64,000 bases of DNA from Bacillus sp. AFS037270 (GCF_002585305.1 NZ_NUNF01000006.1:1-64000), one strand, 5' to 3'. Shown: positions 36,707 to 46,479, numbered from the stretch's first letter. Notes: generated from the sequence alone by a model not told the origin. Numbers and translations are program-made.

Positions 36707-37219
36707 ATGGGAATATTAAGTGGAAATCCAAAAGAAGAGCCATTGCATTATGGCGAAGTTTTTGATATTTGGGCATCACAATTAGCTGGCAACAATATGA
36801 TCTCCGGTTATAAAACCATGTTAAATCATGCCGGTGATGAGGACTTAAAAAAATTACTAGTAGAAGTTATTGAGACAGGCGAACAGCAAAAAAAGCAAAT
36901 TGAGGGGCTCTTAAAGGAAAACGGCGTCGGCCTTCCTCCAGCAATGCCTGACCCGCCTGAGGCTTGTTTAGAAGATATTCCAATTGGTGCTAGAATTCCC
37001 GACCCAGCGATTGCTGCTACCCTTGCAGTTGATACGGCTGCAGGGTTAGTTGCATGCAGTCAAGTTATTGGAATGTCTATTAGGGAAGATGTCGCAATGA
37101 TGTATGGACAATTCCATACACAAAAAGCTGCACTTGGTGCGAAGATCTTGCGTCTAAATAAAGAAAAAGGCTGGCTAATCCCACCACCGCTTCATCTTAA
37201 TAAACATCACGACTGCTAA
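36707..37219 (+). CDS. DUF3231-family protein
   Basis: 170 residues starting MGILSGNPKEEPLHYGEVFD. A helical-bundle pattern (YKTMLNHAGDEDLKKLLVEVI, cut here at LLVEV) and a proline-rich loop GLPPAMPDPPEACLEDIP are typical of DUF3231, a family common in spore formers and often ferritin-like in helix layout. The C-terminus WLIPPPLHLNKHHDC has a His/Cys end that may bind metal. I start at 36707, behind AAGGAGGG; the frame opens 47 codons earlier without a ribosome site. The small gene at 37258 follows. Function unknown. Confidence 0.7.
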   Translation: MGILSGNPKEEPLHYGEVFDIWASQLAGNNMISGYKTMLNHAGDEDLKKLLVEVIETGEQQKKQIEGLLKENGVGLPPAMPDPPEACLEDIPIGARIPDPAIAATLAVDTAAGLVACSQVIGMSIREDVAMMYGQFHTQKAALGAKILRLNKEKGWLIPPPLHLNKHHDC

Positions 37220-37257
37220 AAGTTATCATTTTGTAGGATAGCCAGGAGGTGAATGCA

Positions 37258-37425
37258 GTGGCTGCACAAAATAATAAGAATCAGAATTCAATCAACAGTC
37301 CAGAAGGATCCGGTTCTGAATATCATCGTGAGCACGCAGGTAATGTTCCCGATTACGGCGGTAACAGTATGGAACAAATTGCCAAAGAAGAATTAAAAAA
37401 TGAAACTAACAATACCAATATGTAG
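37258..37425 (+). CDS. Small hydrophilic protein, 55 residues, GTG start
   Basis: Begins with GTG behind a perfect AGGAGGTGA site at eight bases. The product opens MAAQNNKNQNSINSPEGSGS and ends KNETNNTNM. It is rich in N, E, G and S, with no hydrophobic segment, in the style of small spore or stress proteins. It lies 38 bases after the DUF3231 gene and probably shares its transcript. I do not recognise the family. Confidence 0.65.
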   Translation: MAAQNNKNQNSINSPEGSGSEYHREHAGNVPDYGGNSMEQIAKEELKNETNNTNM

Positions 37426-37429
37426 GTTT

Positions 37430-37465
37430 AAAAAAAGAAACCAGTCGATGGTTTGACTGGTTTCA
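37430..37465. terminator. Terminator between convergent genes
   Basis: GAAACCAGTC and GACTGGTTTC arms with an 8-base loop; TTTTTTT follows on the minus strand, TTTCAATTT on the plus strand. Confidence 0.8.
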
Positions 37466-37471
37466 ATTTCA

Positions 37472-38278
37472 CTAGTTTTTCACTAGATTCATTTGTTCCC
37501 CTGCTTTAACCTCGACAATTTGTTCGTCCACACTTAACCAGACAGAAAGAACAGAGGGATTATAAACAAAATGACTATTGGCAGAGAATTTTAAATTTTG
37601 GAATGCCTTTATATAATCTACAATCTCAAGATTGGAAGCATACCAAATATCACTACGATTACCAATATATTCACAAAAGTTTTCGATTAAATTCCAGTTT
37701 TGATCCTGATCAAATTCATAGCTATGACCCCAAACATACATCATATACAAATATTGTTTTTTATGGAGCTGGACAAATTCCTCAGCTAGTTTTAATAAGT
37801 TTCGATTATGGTGGCAGGTTGGATTCCATTCCATAAAATCATCCGGTATGGAAAAATTGCCTGTACTATGTACCGTCCTGGCGTATTCGATTCCTAAGAA
37901 TGGAAGCATTACTTTAATAAGTTGATTGTAGGAGCCATTTGGATAAGATAATCCCCTGACAGTATAACCTACAATATTTTCTAAGTTTTTACGATCATCC
38001 ATTATCTCTTCGATTAATTGTTCTTTTGGCGACCTGGCAATCGTCGGATGAGTGACGGTATGAGTGGATACTTCATGTCCTTCATATAGGCGGAGAACTT
38101 CCTCTTTCGGTATTCGATCCCCCATTCCCATTAACCCTGAATTCAAATGAAAAGTTCCCTTTATCCCATAACGATTAAAGATTTCAACAAGTTTTCTATC
38201 TGCTGATCTGCCATCGTCATAGCTCATCGTTAATACTTTGTGCTTCCCTTTAGGAAATGTCATGATTACTTTCGGCAT
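37472..38278 (-). CDS. NodB-type polysaccharide deacetylase
   Basis: About 268 residues. The NodB-fold motifs are recognisable: TMSYDDGRSADRKL (with the DD of motif 1), HEVSTHTVTHPTI (motif 2 metal histidines) and LSYPNGSYN (motif 3). There is no signal peptide, so the enzyme is likely cytoplasmic and may act on a sugar derivative rather than wall polymer. I start at 38278, behind AGAGGTGAT; a GTG three codons upstream overlaps that site. It sits next to a GH106-like glycosidase gene, which suggests joint work on plant-derived oligosaccharides. Confidence 0.85.
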   Translation of the reverse strand: MPKVIMTFPKGKHKVLTMSYDDGRSADRKLVEIFNRYGIKGTFHLNSGLMGMGDRIPKEEVLRLYEGHEVSTHTVTHPTIARSPKEQLIEEIMDDRKNLENIVGYTVRGLSYPNGSYNQLIKVMLPFLGIEYARTVHSTGNFSIPDDFMEWNPTCHHNRNLLKLAEEFVQLHKKQYLYMMYVWGHSYEFDQDQNWNLIENFCEYIGNRSDIWYASNLEIVDYIKAFQNLKFSANSHFVYNPSVLSVWLSVDEQIVEVKAGEQMNLVKN

Positions 38279-38406
38279 ATTTATCACCTCTATATAATAG
38301 TAGAAATATTTTTGATAGTTTCAAACTCCCAGCCTAGCAATTAATTTTTTGTATTAAACATTTTATCGAAAAGTTCTTCCACTGATGACAATACAATCCT
38401 CTCCAA

Positions 38407-41400
38407 TTACTTCAAACTAGTAACCTCTCGCAATTGATGTTCTTGATAATCAAAATACTTCCCTTCCAAAAGGCCGATTAGAGTATTCGTAATCCTTACT
38501 TCAAGCTCATTCTCTCCTAGATGAAGAATTTGCGAGTCCCCTTCCCATTGATAAGGTGTCCATGCCTTCACTCCCAAGGACCTTCCATTGACCAAAACCT
38601 CGATACAATCATGGATATGTTTATCCAAATCCGTAAAACATAGAATAAACTCTTCCGTGTCAGGCAGCTGATCTAAATGGATTTTTTGCGAAAATGAAAT
38701 TGTGCCGGCATAGAACGGATATCCATTGTACGGCCCTTGATGGATAGTTGAAGATGCTGGCGGATTATTTAATATCGGCTGGTGCTGATTGTTTAAGAAA
38801 ACGCCAAAGTCTCCTGCTAAATAAATAGCATCAACAATCCCATCCCAATCATGCTCCACCTTCACTTCAATCCTTAGCACGTTTTTCCCTTGCTTTAGAT
38901 ATGATTGAACATCTTCCATTAAATTACGATGGTCATAGAAGAAGTTTTGAACCAGGTCCTTCACAAGATGATCATTTATAAAGATTCGATATTCACCGGA
39001 TATAGCTCCCCTATCCATCAATATGGAACAACGGTTTGGAATCGTATCAACGATGAATTCCTTTTGATAGATACAGGAAATAGGATATTTCATCGCCATT
39101 TTCATCGGGGTCCCAAAAACTTGATGAAAAGTGATTGGCAGACCTTGCTGATCATTGAGATCTGAACACTGATCGATAAACGTTTTGACTTGGACAATAG
39201 GGCCAGAAGTTTGATCACCATTTTGCTCGGGATTGAGAATTAACTCAAACGAATCGAATCGAACTGTATTATCCCTTAAAGCCTCCACCTCCCAATTATT
39301 TGCCGTACTAACCTCCCATTTCCATGACACCGGCTCATTCTCGACTAGAACAGGTTCCACTACACGGTTAATCAAGATAAGACTGCTTTGATAGGATTCG
39401 AAATACAGCGGAAGGTTCCATTCTTGTTCAGATGGTGTAGCTTGCAGTTGAACTATTTCTCCTGTTTCTAAATCCAATCGCTGAAATTCACATGGATAGG
39501 AAACTGAAAGGGCCCCATTGTGGCCGCCTTCTTCCTGGTTGGTAATAAAAACTAATGTTGATTGATCTGAGACCTTCCGTTTTTCCAATAAGAAGCTTTG
39601 CTTTCCGTTTCCCGTCTTAAACTTGACTTCATCTAGCGCATGCTCATTTAGTATATTCTGTAATAATTCGCATGAAGAGAGATAGTAGGCATTTTGTTGA
39701 CCTTTACTAATCTGTTTATAAAGCTTGTCTTCTCCGCCCCAATAATTCCAATAAGTGGTGTCCTTCAATCCAAATGTTTCTAAAATATCCTTCTCAAACG
39801 ATGTATCCCCATCAATCCATTCGTATGGAAGCAATCCGTTGGCAATCACTACACCGCCTTGATCGAGGAACGTGTTAATTTTCTTCCATGCAGCTTGTTC
39901 AAGATTAGTAATCGGAGGTAACACTAGAACAGAGTAGCTGGCATGACCAATGTTTATTTTTCCATCTGTCACCTCTGCAGTCATGAGAATTTCAGTGTCT
40001 AAATGGTCATACTCTTTGTGATTTAGAAGCAGCTGCTTGCATATTCTGGTCCAATCTTCCTTTAAACGATTGAGTTTCTCATTTTCCACCTCATTTTCAC
40101 CACTATAATGAAAATCATGGAAAGGATTCCCCATCTGTGTCCAAAGACTTGTTGTTGGATCAAGTAGTGCAATCTGTCGAACAGGAATGCCACAGCTCAT
40201 TACATAGCTAAGTCTTCCTGCATAATCTCCTAACTTACGGAAATGCTCCCAATAAGGATTCTGTAAAAATTGCGATGGAGGGGCATCATGTTTTGTCAGA
40301 CCATCAAGTGTGTAGAAAAAGGCATGAAAATTATAAAAGTTGATCCCAAATGCTGCTAAGCGGTCAAGCATCCACTTCGCATCCTGCAGTGTCATGGACC
40401 AGCCGACACTATGAAAGCATTCAATCAAAGCACGCTCTCTCGACAATTGGTTACCAAGCGAACTAACCATTTTCGGATTCGCGCGAAAACTAGTGGTGTA
40501 GCGTTCAAGAATCCATTTTAAGGACCGTCCCAGCTTCTCGTGTGCACTATCCCCGCCAGGGATATGACTATACACTTGATTGCTCATGCGGACAGATGGC
40601 ACCTCAGCCACATACTGCACCCCGTTCTCTTCGCACCAATCATGAATCTGTTTATGATAGGAGTTTCTTAATAATAGATGAATGGCTTGGAAGTAGTCAT
40701 AACGAACTTTGGCTGTATGCTCTCCCTCAGGTTCAATTAAAGCATGGAGGTAATCGGTTATTTCGTACCCGTTTTGCTGCTTGAAAAAGGCAGGCAATTG
40801 CGGTGACCAAGGCAGCTTGCCTAGCAAGCCGGTCTCATCTGTAAAAATACCTTTTACCGTTCCTCCAAACTCTTCCCCCAGACTTGCAGCATATCGTTCA
40901 TGTGTCAGCTCGATAAATGTTTTAATCGCTTCGCGGTTACAAGGGTCTACAAATGTTCCATAATATTTAAAATCATCGATTTCTTCTTCTACGAAACAAT
41001 GAATCTCCCATTTGCCTTGTGGTGCTGTCCACCTTAGGGTTTTAACTGTATTGTAAGTAAAAAAGCGTTTTTGGTTGTAGGCCGTTAAGCCGACTTTTTG
41101 AAACACCGGTTCTGATTGAAAGTTACCGATATATGCTTCTACATTGATAGATTCATCCCATAATTTTTGGCCTGTCACTGCATCAAGGGGAACCGCTTTT
41201 GCGAATAAGACACGACCCCATGGGAGCTGGATACTGCATGTTTGCTTTTCATGCAAGTTTTCACTTTTATGTACGAGTGTATAATGCTTGGCCTCAGGAT
41301 GAATTAAGGTTACCTCTCCGCCTGCCATTCCACTTGGGTAAGGATATTCATCATATAGCCAGACATCCATATCGAGGCTTTTAGCCGTCTCTGCAGCGAA

Positions 41401-41613
41401 CTTTACTTTCTGAAACCATTCCTCTGAAAGATAAGGAACGGTAAGACCTTGCCGCGGGCAAATAAAAAAGCCTCCCACCCCTTTGTCAGCCATTTCCGTT
41501 ATTTGGCGGGTGATTTCTGAGTCTTCCATGTCTCCATTCCAAAACCAAAAGGGGTGAATTCGGTAAGAAGAAGGAGGATTTTTAAAAGTTTCTTGATTAA
41601 ACAACGACTTCAT
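38407..41613 (-). CDS. GH106-like glycoside hydrolase (alpha-L-rhamnosidase related)
   Basis: About 1068 residues. The N-terminal region HPFWFWNGDMEDSEI, with GVGGFFICPRQGL and WLYDEYPYPSGMAGG, is diagnostic for glycosyl hydrolases related to alpha-L-rhamnosidase GH106. An acidic residue in GIFTDETGL is a catalytic candidate. The C-terminal 300 residues look like beta-sandwich galactose-binding modules (LRIEVKVEHDWDG). No signal peptide: the enzyme is probably intracellular and acts on imported oligosaccharides. The start is uncertain: the ATG at 41613 is directly behind GTGGAG, and a GTG two codons upstream or a TTG downstream are possible. Adjacent uronate genes suit pectin or rhamnogalacturonan use. 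Confidence 0.78.
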   Translation of the reverse strand: MKSLFNQETFKNPPSSYRIHPFWFWNGDMEDSEITRQITEMADKGVGGFFICPRQGLTVPYLSEEWFQKVKFAAETAKSLDMDVWLYDEYPYPSGMAGGEVTLIHPEAKHYTLVHKSENLHEKQTCSIQLPWGRVLFAKAVPLDAVTGQKLWDESINVEAYIGNFQSEPVFQKVGLTAYNQKRFFTYNTVKTLRWTAPQGKWEIHCFVEEEIDDFKYYGTFVDPCNREAIKTFIELTHERYAASLGEEFGGTVKGIFTDETGLLGKLPWSPQLPAFFKQQNGYEITDYLHALIEPEGEHTAKVRYDYFQAIHLLLRNSYHKQIHDWCEENGVQYVAEVPSVRMSNQVYSHIPGGDSAHEKLGRSLKWILERYTTSFRANPKMVSSLGNQLSRERALIECFHSVGWSMTLQDAKWMLDRLAAFGINFYNFHAFFYTLDGLTKHDAPPSQFLQNPYWEHFRKLGDYAGRLSYVMSCGIPVRQIALLDPTTSLWTQMGNPFHDFHYSGENEVENEKLNRLKEDWTRICKQLLLNHKEYDHLDTEILMTAEVTDGKINIGHASYSVLVLPPITNLEQAAWKKINTFLDQGGVVIANGLLPYEWIDGDTSFEKDILETFGLKDTTYWNYWGGEDKLYKQISKGQQNAYYLSSCELLQNILNEHALDEVKFKTGNGKQSFLLEKRKVSDQSTLVFITNQEEGGHNGALSVSYPCEFQRLDLETGEIVQLQATPSEQEWNLPLYFESYQSSLILINRVVEPVLVENEPVSWKWEVSTANNWEVEALRDNTVRFDSFELILNPEQNGDQTSGPIVQVKTFIDQCSDLNDQQGLPITFHQVFGTPMKMAMKYPISCIYQKEFIVDTIPNRCSILMDRGAISGEYRIFINDHLVKDLVQNFFYDHRNLMEDVQSYLKQGKNVLRIEVKVEHDWDGIVDAIYLAGDFGVFLNNQHQPILNNPPASSTIHQGPYNGYPFYAGTISFSQKIHLDQLPDTEEFILCFTDLDKHIHDCIEVLVNGRSLGVKAWTPYQWEGDSQILHLGENELEVRITNTLIGLLEGKYFDYQEHQLREVTSLK

Positions 41614-41873
41614 CTCCACTTTTCAATTTTGTGTTCTGGCAATGATTTCAAATCTTCCGCCAGATCCACCAAATATAAATTCCATAAACTTTATCACTTA
41701 AAAAAAATAATTGACTTCATATTTAACTTTAAAGAAAGAAAGGGTTTACAACAATAACACTTTTTTAATATACATCTCTCACCGTTTAGGATTTTTTTGC
41801 CATGTTTGATTAAGGCTATTTTTATAAACAATCAAAAAAGTACAACTTTAACAAAAAAAGGTAAAGCTCACAG
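41614..41873. other. Upstream region of the GH106-like gene
   Basis: About 260 AT-rich bases without a gene. It includes a weak cre-like match on the minus strand, TGTAAACCCTTTCT (41750-41737), with a C in place of the central G. No confident promoter. Confidence 0.35.
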
Positions 41874-41906
41874 CAAAAAGGACAGTTTCTTTTTACTGTC
41901 CTTTTT
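41874..41906 (-). terminator. Terminator of the uxaCBA operon
   Basis: AAAAAGGACAGT, short loop, ACTGTCCTTTTT on the minus strand, just past the uxaA stop. Confidence 0.85.
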
Positions 41907-41912
41907 CATTTT

Positions 41913-43406
41913 CTATAAAGTTACGCCACTTTTGAAAATAGAAATCTCTCTAAAGTCGTTCTTCTCATTATTAACGAACTCCCCGCTTGCCACTTCGATT
42001 ATATATTTAACAAAATCCTTTAACACCTGTTCTGACGAAACCTCATCTTCAAGTAAAATTCCGGCATTGAAATCAATCCAATGTGGTTTTGTTTCATAGA
42101 TTTGCGTATTAGTAGAAATCTTCATTGTTGGTACAAAAGTACCAAACGGTGTCCCCCGCCCTGTTGTAAACAAAACCATATGGCAGCCTGCCGCAGCGAG
42201 TGCTGTTGAAGCGATCAAGTCATTTCCCGGTGCACTGAGAAGATTTAATCCTTTTGTCTTTAGAACCTCACCATATTTCAAGACATCCACCACAGTTGAA
42301 GTCCCTGCCTTCTGTGTACAGCCAAGTGATTTGTCCTCAAGGGTGGTAATTCCTCCTGCCTTATTCCCTGGTGATGGGTTTTCATAGACAGGCTGATTAT
42401 GCTTCAGGAAATATCCCTTAAAATCATTTATTAAATCGACTACTTTGTGAAATACCTCTTCATTTGCGGCACGTTCCATTAAGATCGTTTCAGCCCCAAA
42501 CATTTCCGGTACTTCCGTCAGGACAGTCGTCCCCCCTTGGGCGATTAAATAATCAGAGAACCTGCCCAAAAGAGGATTGGCCGTAATGCCAGAAAACCCA
42601 TCCGAACCACCGCATTTTAAACCAATTTTCAATTCAGATAAAGGAATATCCTCCCTTTTATCTTTTTTTGCCTTTTCATAGATTTCCATGACAAGCTTGA
42701 ATCCTTCTTCGATTTCATCGGTAACTGCCTGGGAGACAAGAAATTTAATCCTGTCCTCATTTACATCCCCAAGAGATCTTTTAAACTCCGGCAGTTCATT
42801 GTTTTCACAACCAAGACCTAGAACTAGGACTCCGCCTGCATTTGGATGATTCACTGCATTTAAGAGAATCTGTTTCGTATTTTCATGGTCATCACCTAAT
42901 TGAGAGCAGCCATAACTATGTTTCAGAACAAGAACATTATCGAATGGGCTGATATCACCTACATGCTTTTCAAAACGTTTGATAATTTTTTCCGCAATAC
43001 CGTTTACACAGCCTACTGTCGGAACAATCCACAGCTCATTACGAATCCCAACGGCTCCATTTGCCCGGCGATATCCCTTGAAGGTCCGTTCCTCAAGCCT
43101 ATTAGAAACTTCAGTTTGATTTGGATTGTATTGGTATTCCTCTGTACCAGACAAGTTAGTTTTCGTGTTATGTGTATGGACATGTTCTCCAGCAATGATT
43201 TGTGCGACAGCATGACCGATTGGATAACCGTATTTGACGATATTCTCGTTCTCCTGAATGTCATAGATAGCGACTTTATGCCCCCTGTAAATATCTTCCT
43301 TTAACCGAACAGTAATCCCGTTTACATTCAGCTGTTCATCCCTCTTTAAATCTTTTAAAGCAAGAATGATATTATCTTTCTCATGGATTTGCAGATAATC
43401 TCTCAT
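41913..43406 (-). CDS. uxaA: Altronate dehydratase
   Basis: 497 residues, dehydrating D-altronate to 2-keto-3-deoxygluconate. An N-terminal SAF-like domain (about 1-85, with GEHVHTHNTKT) precedes the large UxaA domain, which contains GYRRANGAVGIRNELWIVPTVGCVN, cut here as GIRNELWIVPTVGC, and the conserved KCGGSDGFSGITANP and GRGTPFGTFVPTMK. It is the last gene of uxaC-uxaB-uxaA, 12 bases after uxaB, and completes the galacturonate branch. Kinase and aldolase for the product are not in the window. Confidence 0.93.
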   Translation of the reverse strand: MRDYLQIHEKDNIILALKDLKRDEQLNVNGITVRLKEDIYRGHKVAIYDIQENENIVKYGYPIGHAVAQIIAGEHVHTHNTKTNLSGTEEYQYNPNQTEVSNRLEERTFKGYRRANGAVGIRNELWIVPTVGCVNGIAEKIIKRFEKHVGDISPFDNVLVLKHSYGCSQLGDDHENTKQILLNAVNHPNAGGVLVLGLGCENNELPEFKRSLGDVNEDRIKFLVSQAVTDEIEEGFKLVMEIYEKAKKDKREDIPLSELKIGLKCGGSDGFSGITANPLLGRFSDYLIAQGGTTVLTEVPEMFGAETILMERAANEEVFHKVVDLINDFKGYFLKHNQPVYENPSPGNKAGGITTLEDKSLGCTQKAGTSTVVDVLKYGEVLKTKGLNLLSAPGNDLIASTALAAAGCHMVLFTTGRGTPFGTFVPTMKISTNTQIYETKPHWIDFNAGILLEDEVSSEQVLKDFVKYIIEVASGEFVNNEKNDFREISIFKSGVTL

Positions 43407-43418
43407 TTTTACCCCACC

Positions 43419-44885
43419 TTACCTAATCAATGTTCCATAAAGTTCTTTAAGAGCTTTTCTAACACCCTTTTGTTCCATTTGAAGAAGGTTAGTGGAAACA
43501 GCATCCACCAAACCTGGAATCGAAGCCAGGTCCATTTCCCAAAGCTTTTGTTCACTTAAAACTTTTTCTGCTAATTCCTTCGCTTCTACTAGATAATCCT
43601 CATTTTGCTGCCAGATTGCTTGGAAAAATTGCACTATTTCAGGTTGATCCTGCAATTGAATTGGTTCCTCTCCCCGCTTGCCATGATAAAAATAAATTAA
43701 ACTGCTTAAAGAGAAGACCATCCGTTTTGGCAGTGACTCATTCTTTGCCACATAATCAAGCAAAGCCGGTAAATTTCTAGTCTTAAATTTTGAAATCGAA
43801 TTTAAAGAAATACTCATTAAATAATGCTTAATAAAAGGATTAGCAAAGCGGTTAAGTACATCACCTGCATAGAGTGTAAGTTCTTCCAAATCGCCTTCAA
43901 ACGTTGGTATAATTTCCTCTGCGATCAGTTCTTTAATAAATAATCCTATTTCAGGATCATTGACTGCCTCTTCAACCGTATCTAAGCCAGATAAATAGGC
44001 CACAGGGGTCATCGCCGTATGAGCACCGTTTAGAATTCTCACTTTTCGCGTGCGAAATGGAGTTAAGTCGTCAACAATTAAAGTGTTTAAACCCGTTCCT
44101 GCAACAGGAAGTTCCTGTTTTAAAGAGTCCGGTCCCTCTATCGCCCAAAGATGATACTGTTCTCCAACTACCATCAATTCATCCTGAAACCCTATTTCAG
44201 CCGTTTTTTCCTCAATCGAGTCCGTTGGGTAACCAGGGACGATCCGGTCAACCAGGCTTGAACAAAAGGTATTGGCCTGATCGATCCAAGCTGTGAATTC
44301 ACTATCTAAATTCCAGTGACTCGCATACTTTAGGACCACTTCCTTCAGCTTTCCGCCATTATTTTCAATCAATTCGCAGGGAATCAAGATACACCCACGA
44401 TTTACATCTCCGTCAAATGCTAGGAAACGGTGATATAAAAAGGCTGTTAATTTTCCTGGAAAACTCCTCTGAGGCCGGTCTTCTAACTTATCATCAGGAT
44501 CAAAAACAATGCCTGCCTCTGTGGTATTGCTAATGATAAACCGAAGTTCATCGCTCGCAGCAAGTTTTAAATAGTCCTGGTAATCCGTAAACAGGTTAAT
44601 TCCCCTGCTTATGGAGTCTATGACCATATGTTCATTGACAGGCTTTCCATCTTTGAGTCCCTGTAAATAAAGGGTGAATAGTCCATCTTGACGGTTTATC
44701 CTGTCAATCTTTTCTGAACCTCTTGGCTGGACAACAACGACACTACCATTGAAGTCAGTTTTCTCATTTAGCACCTGAATCTGCCAGTCAACAAAACCTC
44801 TTAAAAAATTTCCTTCCCCAAATTGGAGGATTTTTTCTGGATAGGTATTGTAATCTTTATAAGTCGTTCGATTTAATCTTTGCAT
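43419..44885 (-). CDS. uxaB: Tagaturonate reductase (altronate oxidoreductase)
   Basis: 488-residue NAD-dependent polyol dehydrogenase family enzyme reducing D-tagaturonate to D-altronate. The N-terminal Rossmann region ILQFGEGNFLRGFVDWQI, the segment IISNTTEAGI, and the catalytic area VRILNGAHTAMTPVAYL are typical of UxaB. It is located between uxaC and uxaA. A 157-base gap and a long hairpin separate it from uxaC, so the operon may be processed or partly attenuated there. Confidence 0.92.
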   Translation of the reverse strand: MQRLNRTTYKDYNTYPEKILQFGEGNFLRGFVDWQIQVLNEKTDFNGSVVVVQPRGSEKIDRINRQDGLFTLYLQGLKDGKPVNEHMVIDSISRGINLFTDYQDYLKLAASDELRFIISNTTEAGIVFDPDDKLEDRPQRSFPGKLTAFLYHRFLAFDGDVNRGCILIPCELIENNGGKLKEVVLKYASHWNLDSEFTAWIDQANTFCSSLVDRIVPGYPTDSIEEKTAEIGFQDELMVVGEQYHLWAIEGPDSLKQELPVAGTGLNTLIVDDLTPFRTRKVRILNGAHTAMTPVAYLSGLDTVEEAVNDPEIGLFIKELIAEEIIPTFEGDLEELTLYAGDVLNRFANPFIKHYLMSISLNSISKFKTRNLPALLDYVAKNESLPKRMVFSLSSLIYFYHGKRGEEPIQLQDQPEIVQFFQAIWQQNEDYLVEAKELAEKVLSEQKLWEMDLASIPGLVDAVSTNLLQMEQKGVRKALKELYGTLIR

Positions 44886-44979
44886 ACTCCACCCCTGTTA
44901 AACTATATAAGTATTAATGCACACGTGAACAACATTTTACAACCCCTGCCTCTACAAAGGGAGTGGTAAATGTTTAATA

Positions 44980-45032
44980 CATAATGGTTGAAGCTTCCCT
45001 ATCTTTTTTGCTCTTCAGCTTCAACCATTATG
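44980..45032 (-). other. Intercistronic hairpin between uxaC and uxaB
   Basis: Fifteen-base perfect arms CATAATGGTTGAAGC and GCTTCAACCATTATG with a 23-base loop. No T run follows on the minus strand, so it does not look like a full terminator. A role in mRNA processing or in unequal expression of uxaC and uxaB is more likely. Confidence 0.65.
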
Positions 45033-45042
45033 TTCAATAATA

Positions 45043-46479
45043 TTAATTTAAAGGAAGGCAATCAGCTGTTGTTACTTCCGTAAAATTAAAATATTCTTTG
45101 GCGTTATAATAGGAGATTCCCTGAACAATCTTACCAAGCAATTCTAGATCATAAGGCACTTCGCCATCCTCTACCCATTCCCCAATCAAGTTGCAGACCA
45201 GCCTCCGGAAATATTCATGTCTTGTGTAGGATAAAAAGCTTCTGGAATCTGTCAGCATGCCAATGAACCTGCTGAAAAGACCAACATTAGACAAAGCTTT
45301 CATTTGAGCCAGCATACCGTCCTTTGTATCATTGAACCACCAAGCGGTACCAAATTGAATTTTTCCAGGAGTTTTTCCATCTTGGAAACTGTTGATTATA
45401 CTAGAAATAACATAGTTATCACCCGGATTCAACGAATAAAGAATTGTCTTTGGAAGCTTGTTATCCTGCTCCAAAGAGTCAAGAATTTTGACTAGCGGTT
45501 TGGCAATTTGATCGTCATTCATGCTATCGTACCCTGTATCTGGTCCCAGCTCATTTAACATTTTCGTGTTATTATTTCTATGAGCATTTATATGGAATTG
45601 CATCGCCCAGCCAAGGTCCGCGTATAGTTTTCCAAGAAAGATCAGTGTGTAAGTCTTGAATTTTCTCTCGTCTAATAACGTACCGGCGTTACCATTTAAT
45701 CGATTAGCAAAAATCTGGGCAACCTCTTCAAAAGATGCATCTTCATACACGACGGAATCTAGGGCATGATCAGAAACAGTGCCCCCTGCACTATGGAAAA
45801 ACTGGACACGGGCTTCAAGTGCAGCAAGATAATCTTCATAATTATTAATTTCAATTTCAGAAGCCTGTTCTAGCTTTTCGACCCATTCCGGGAAGCCTTC
45901 ACGGTTTATTTCAAGTCCCTTATCTGGTCTGAAGCCTGGGACTACACTAACCGGGAAGTCCTTCTCTCCTTTTAGTAAAGTGTGGTATTCCAAACTATCA
46001 ACTGGATCATCAGTTGTACAAATCACCCTCACATTCGACTTGACGATTAAATCTCGGACACTAAAGTTTTCCCCGTTCAGTAGAGCATTTACTTTCTCCC
46101 AAATGACTGGTGCACTTTGCTCGTTTAATACGTCATAAATACCGAAAAAACGCTGCAATTCTAAATGCGTCCAATTATATAATGGATTGCCAATTGTCAT
46201 TGGGATGGTTCTTGCCCATGCTAGAAATTTTTCGTAATCGCTGGCACTTCCGGTTATGTACTCCTCGGAGATCCCATTTGCCCGCATGACTCTCCATTTA
46301 TAATGATCACCATAAAGCCATGCCTCCGTAATATTTTTAAATTTTTTATTTTCGTAGATTTCCTTTGGACTTAAATGACAGTGGTAATCAATGATTGGCA
46401 TTTCCTTTGCATAATCATGATATAAGGAGACAGCGGTTTCATTTTTCAATAAAAAATTAGAACCCATAAACTTTTCCAT
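45043..46479 (-). CDS. uxaC: Glucuronate (uronate) isomerase
   Basis: 478-residue metal-dependent isomerase of the amidohydrolase-like UxaC family, converting D-glucuronate and D-galacturonate into fructuronate and tagaturonate. Conserved motifs are IDYHCHLSPKEIYENKKF near residue 33, LQFHINAH-type MQFHINAHRNNNTKM near 300 and SYTRHEYFRRL near 445. AAGGATG precedes the ATG. It is first in the uxaC-uxaB-uxaA unit, whose promoter is flanked by two identical LacI-type operators. Confidence 0.94.
   Translation of the reverse strand: MEKFMGSNFLLKNETAVSLYHDYAKEMPIIDYHCHLSPKEIYENKKFKNITEAWLYGDHYKWRVMRANGISEEYITGSASDYEKFLAWARTIPMTIGNPLYNWTHLELQRFFGIYDVLNEQSAPVIWEKVNALLNGENFSVRDLIVKSNVRVICTTDDPVDSLEYHTLLKGEKDFPVSVVPGFRPDKGLEINREGFPEWVEKLEQASEIEINNYEDYLAALEARVQFFHSAGGTVSDHALDSVVYEDASFEEVAQIFANRLNGNAGTLLDERKFKTYTLIFLGKLYADLGWAMQFHINAHRNNNTKMLNELGPDTGYDSMNDDQIAKPLVKILDSLEQDNKLPKTILYSLNPGDNYVISSIINSFQDGKTPGKIQFGTAWWFNDTKDGMLAQMKALSNVGLFSRFIGMLTDSRSFLSYTRHEYFRRLVCNLIGEWVEDGEVPYDLELLGKIVQGISYYNAKEYFNFTEVTTADCLPLN

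Noticed and set aside
41618..41680. Twenty-codon frame ahead of the GH106-like gene
   Set aside because: No ribosome site and too short to support; it probably only reflects the gene's leader.
41737..41750. cre-like site before the GH106-like gene
   Set aside because: The central CG is broken (C for G), which CcpA sites rarely tolerate.
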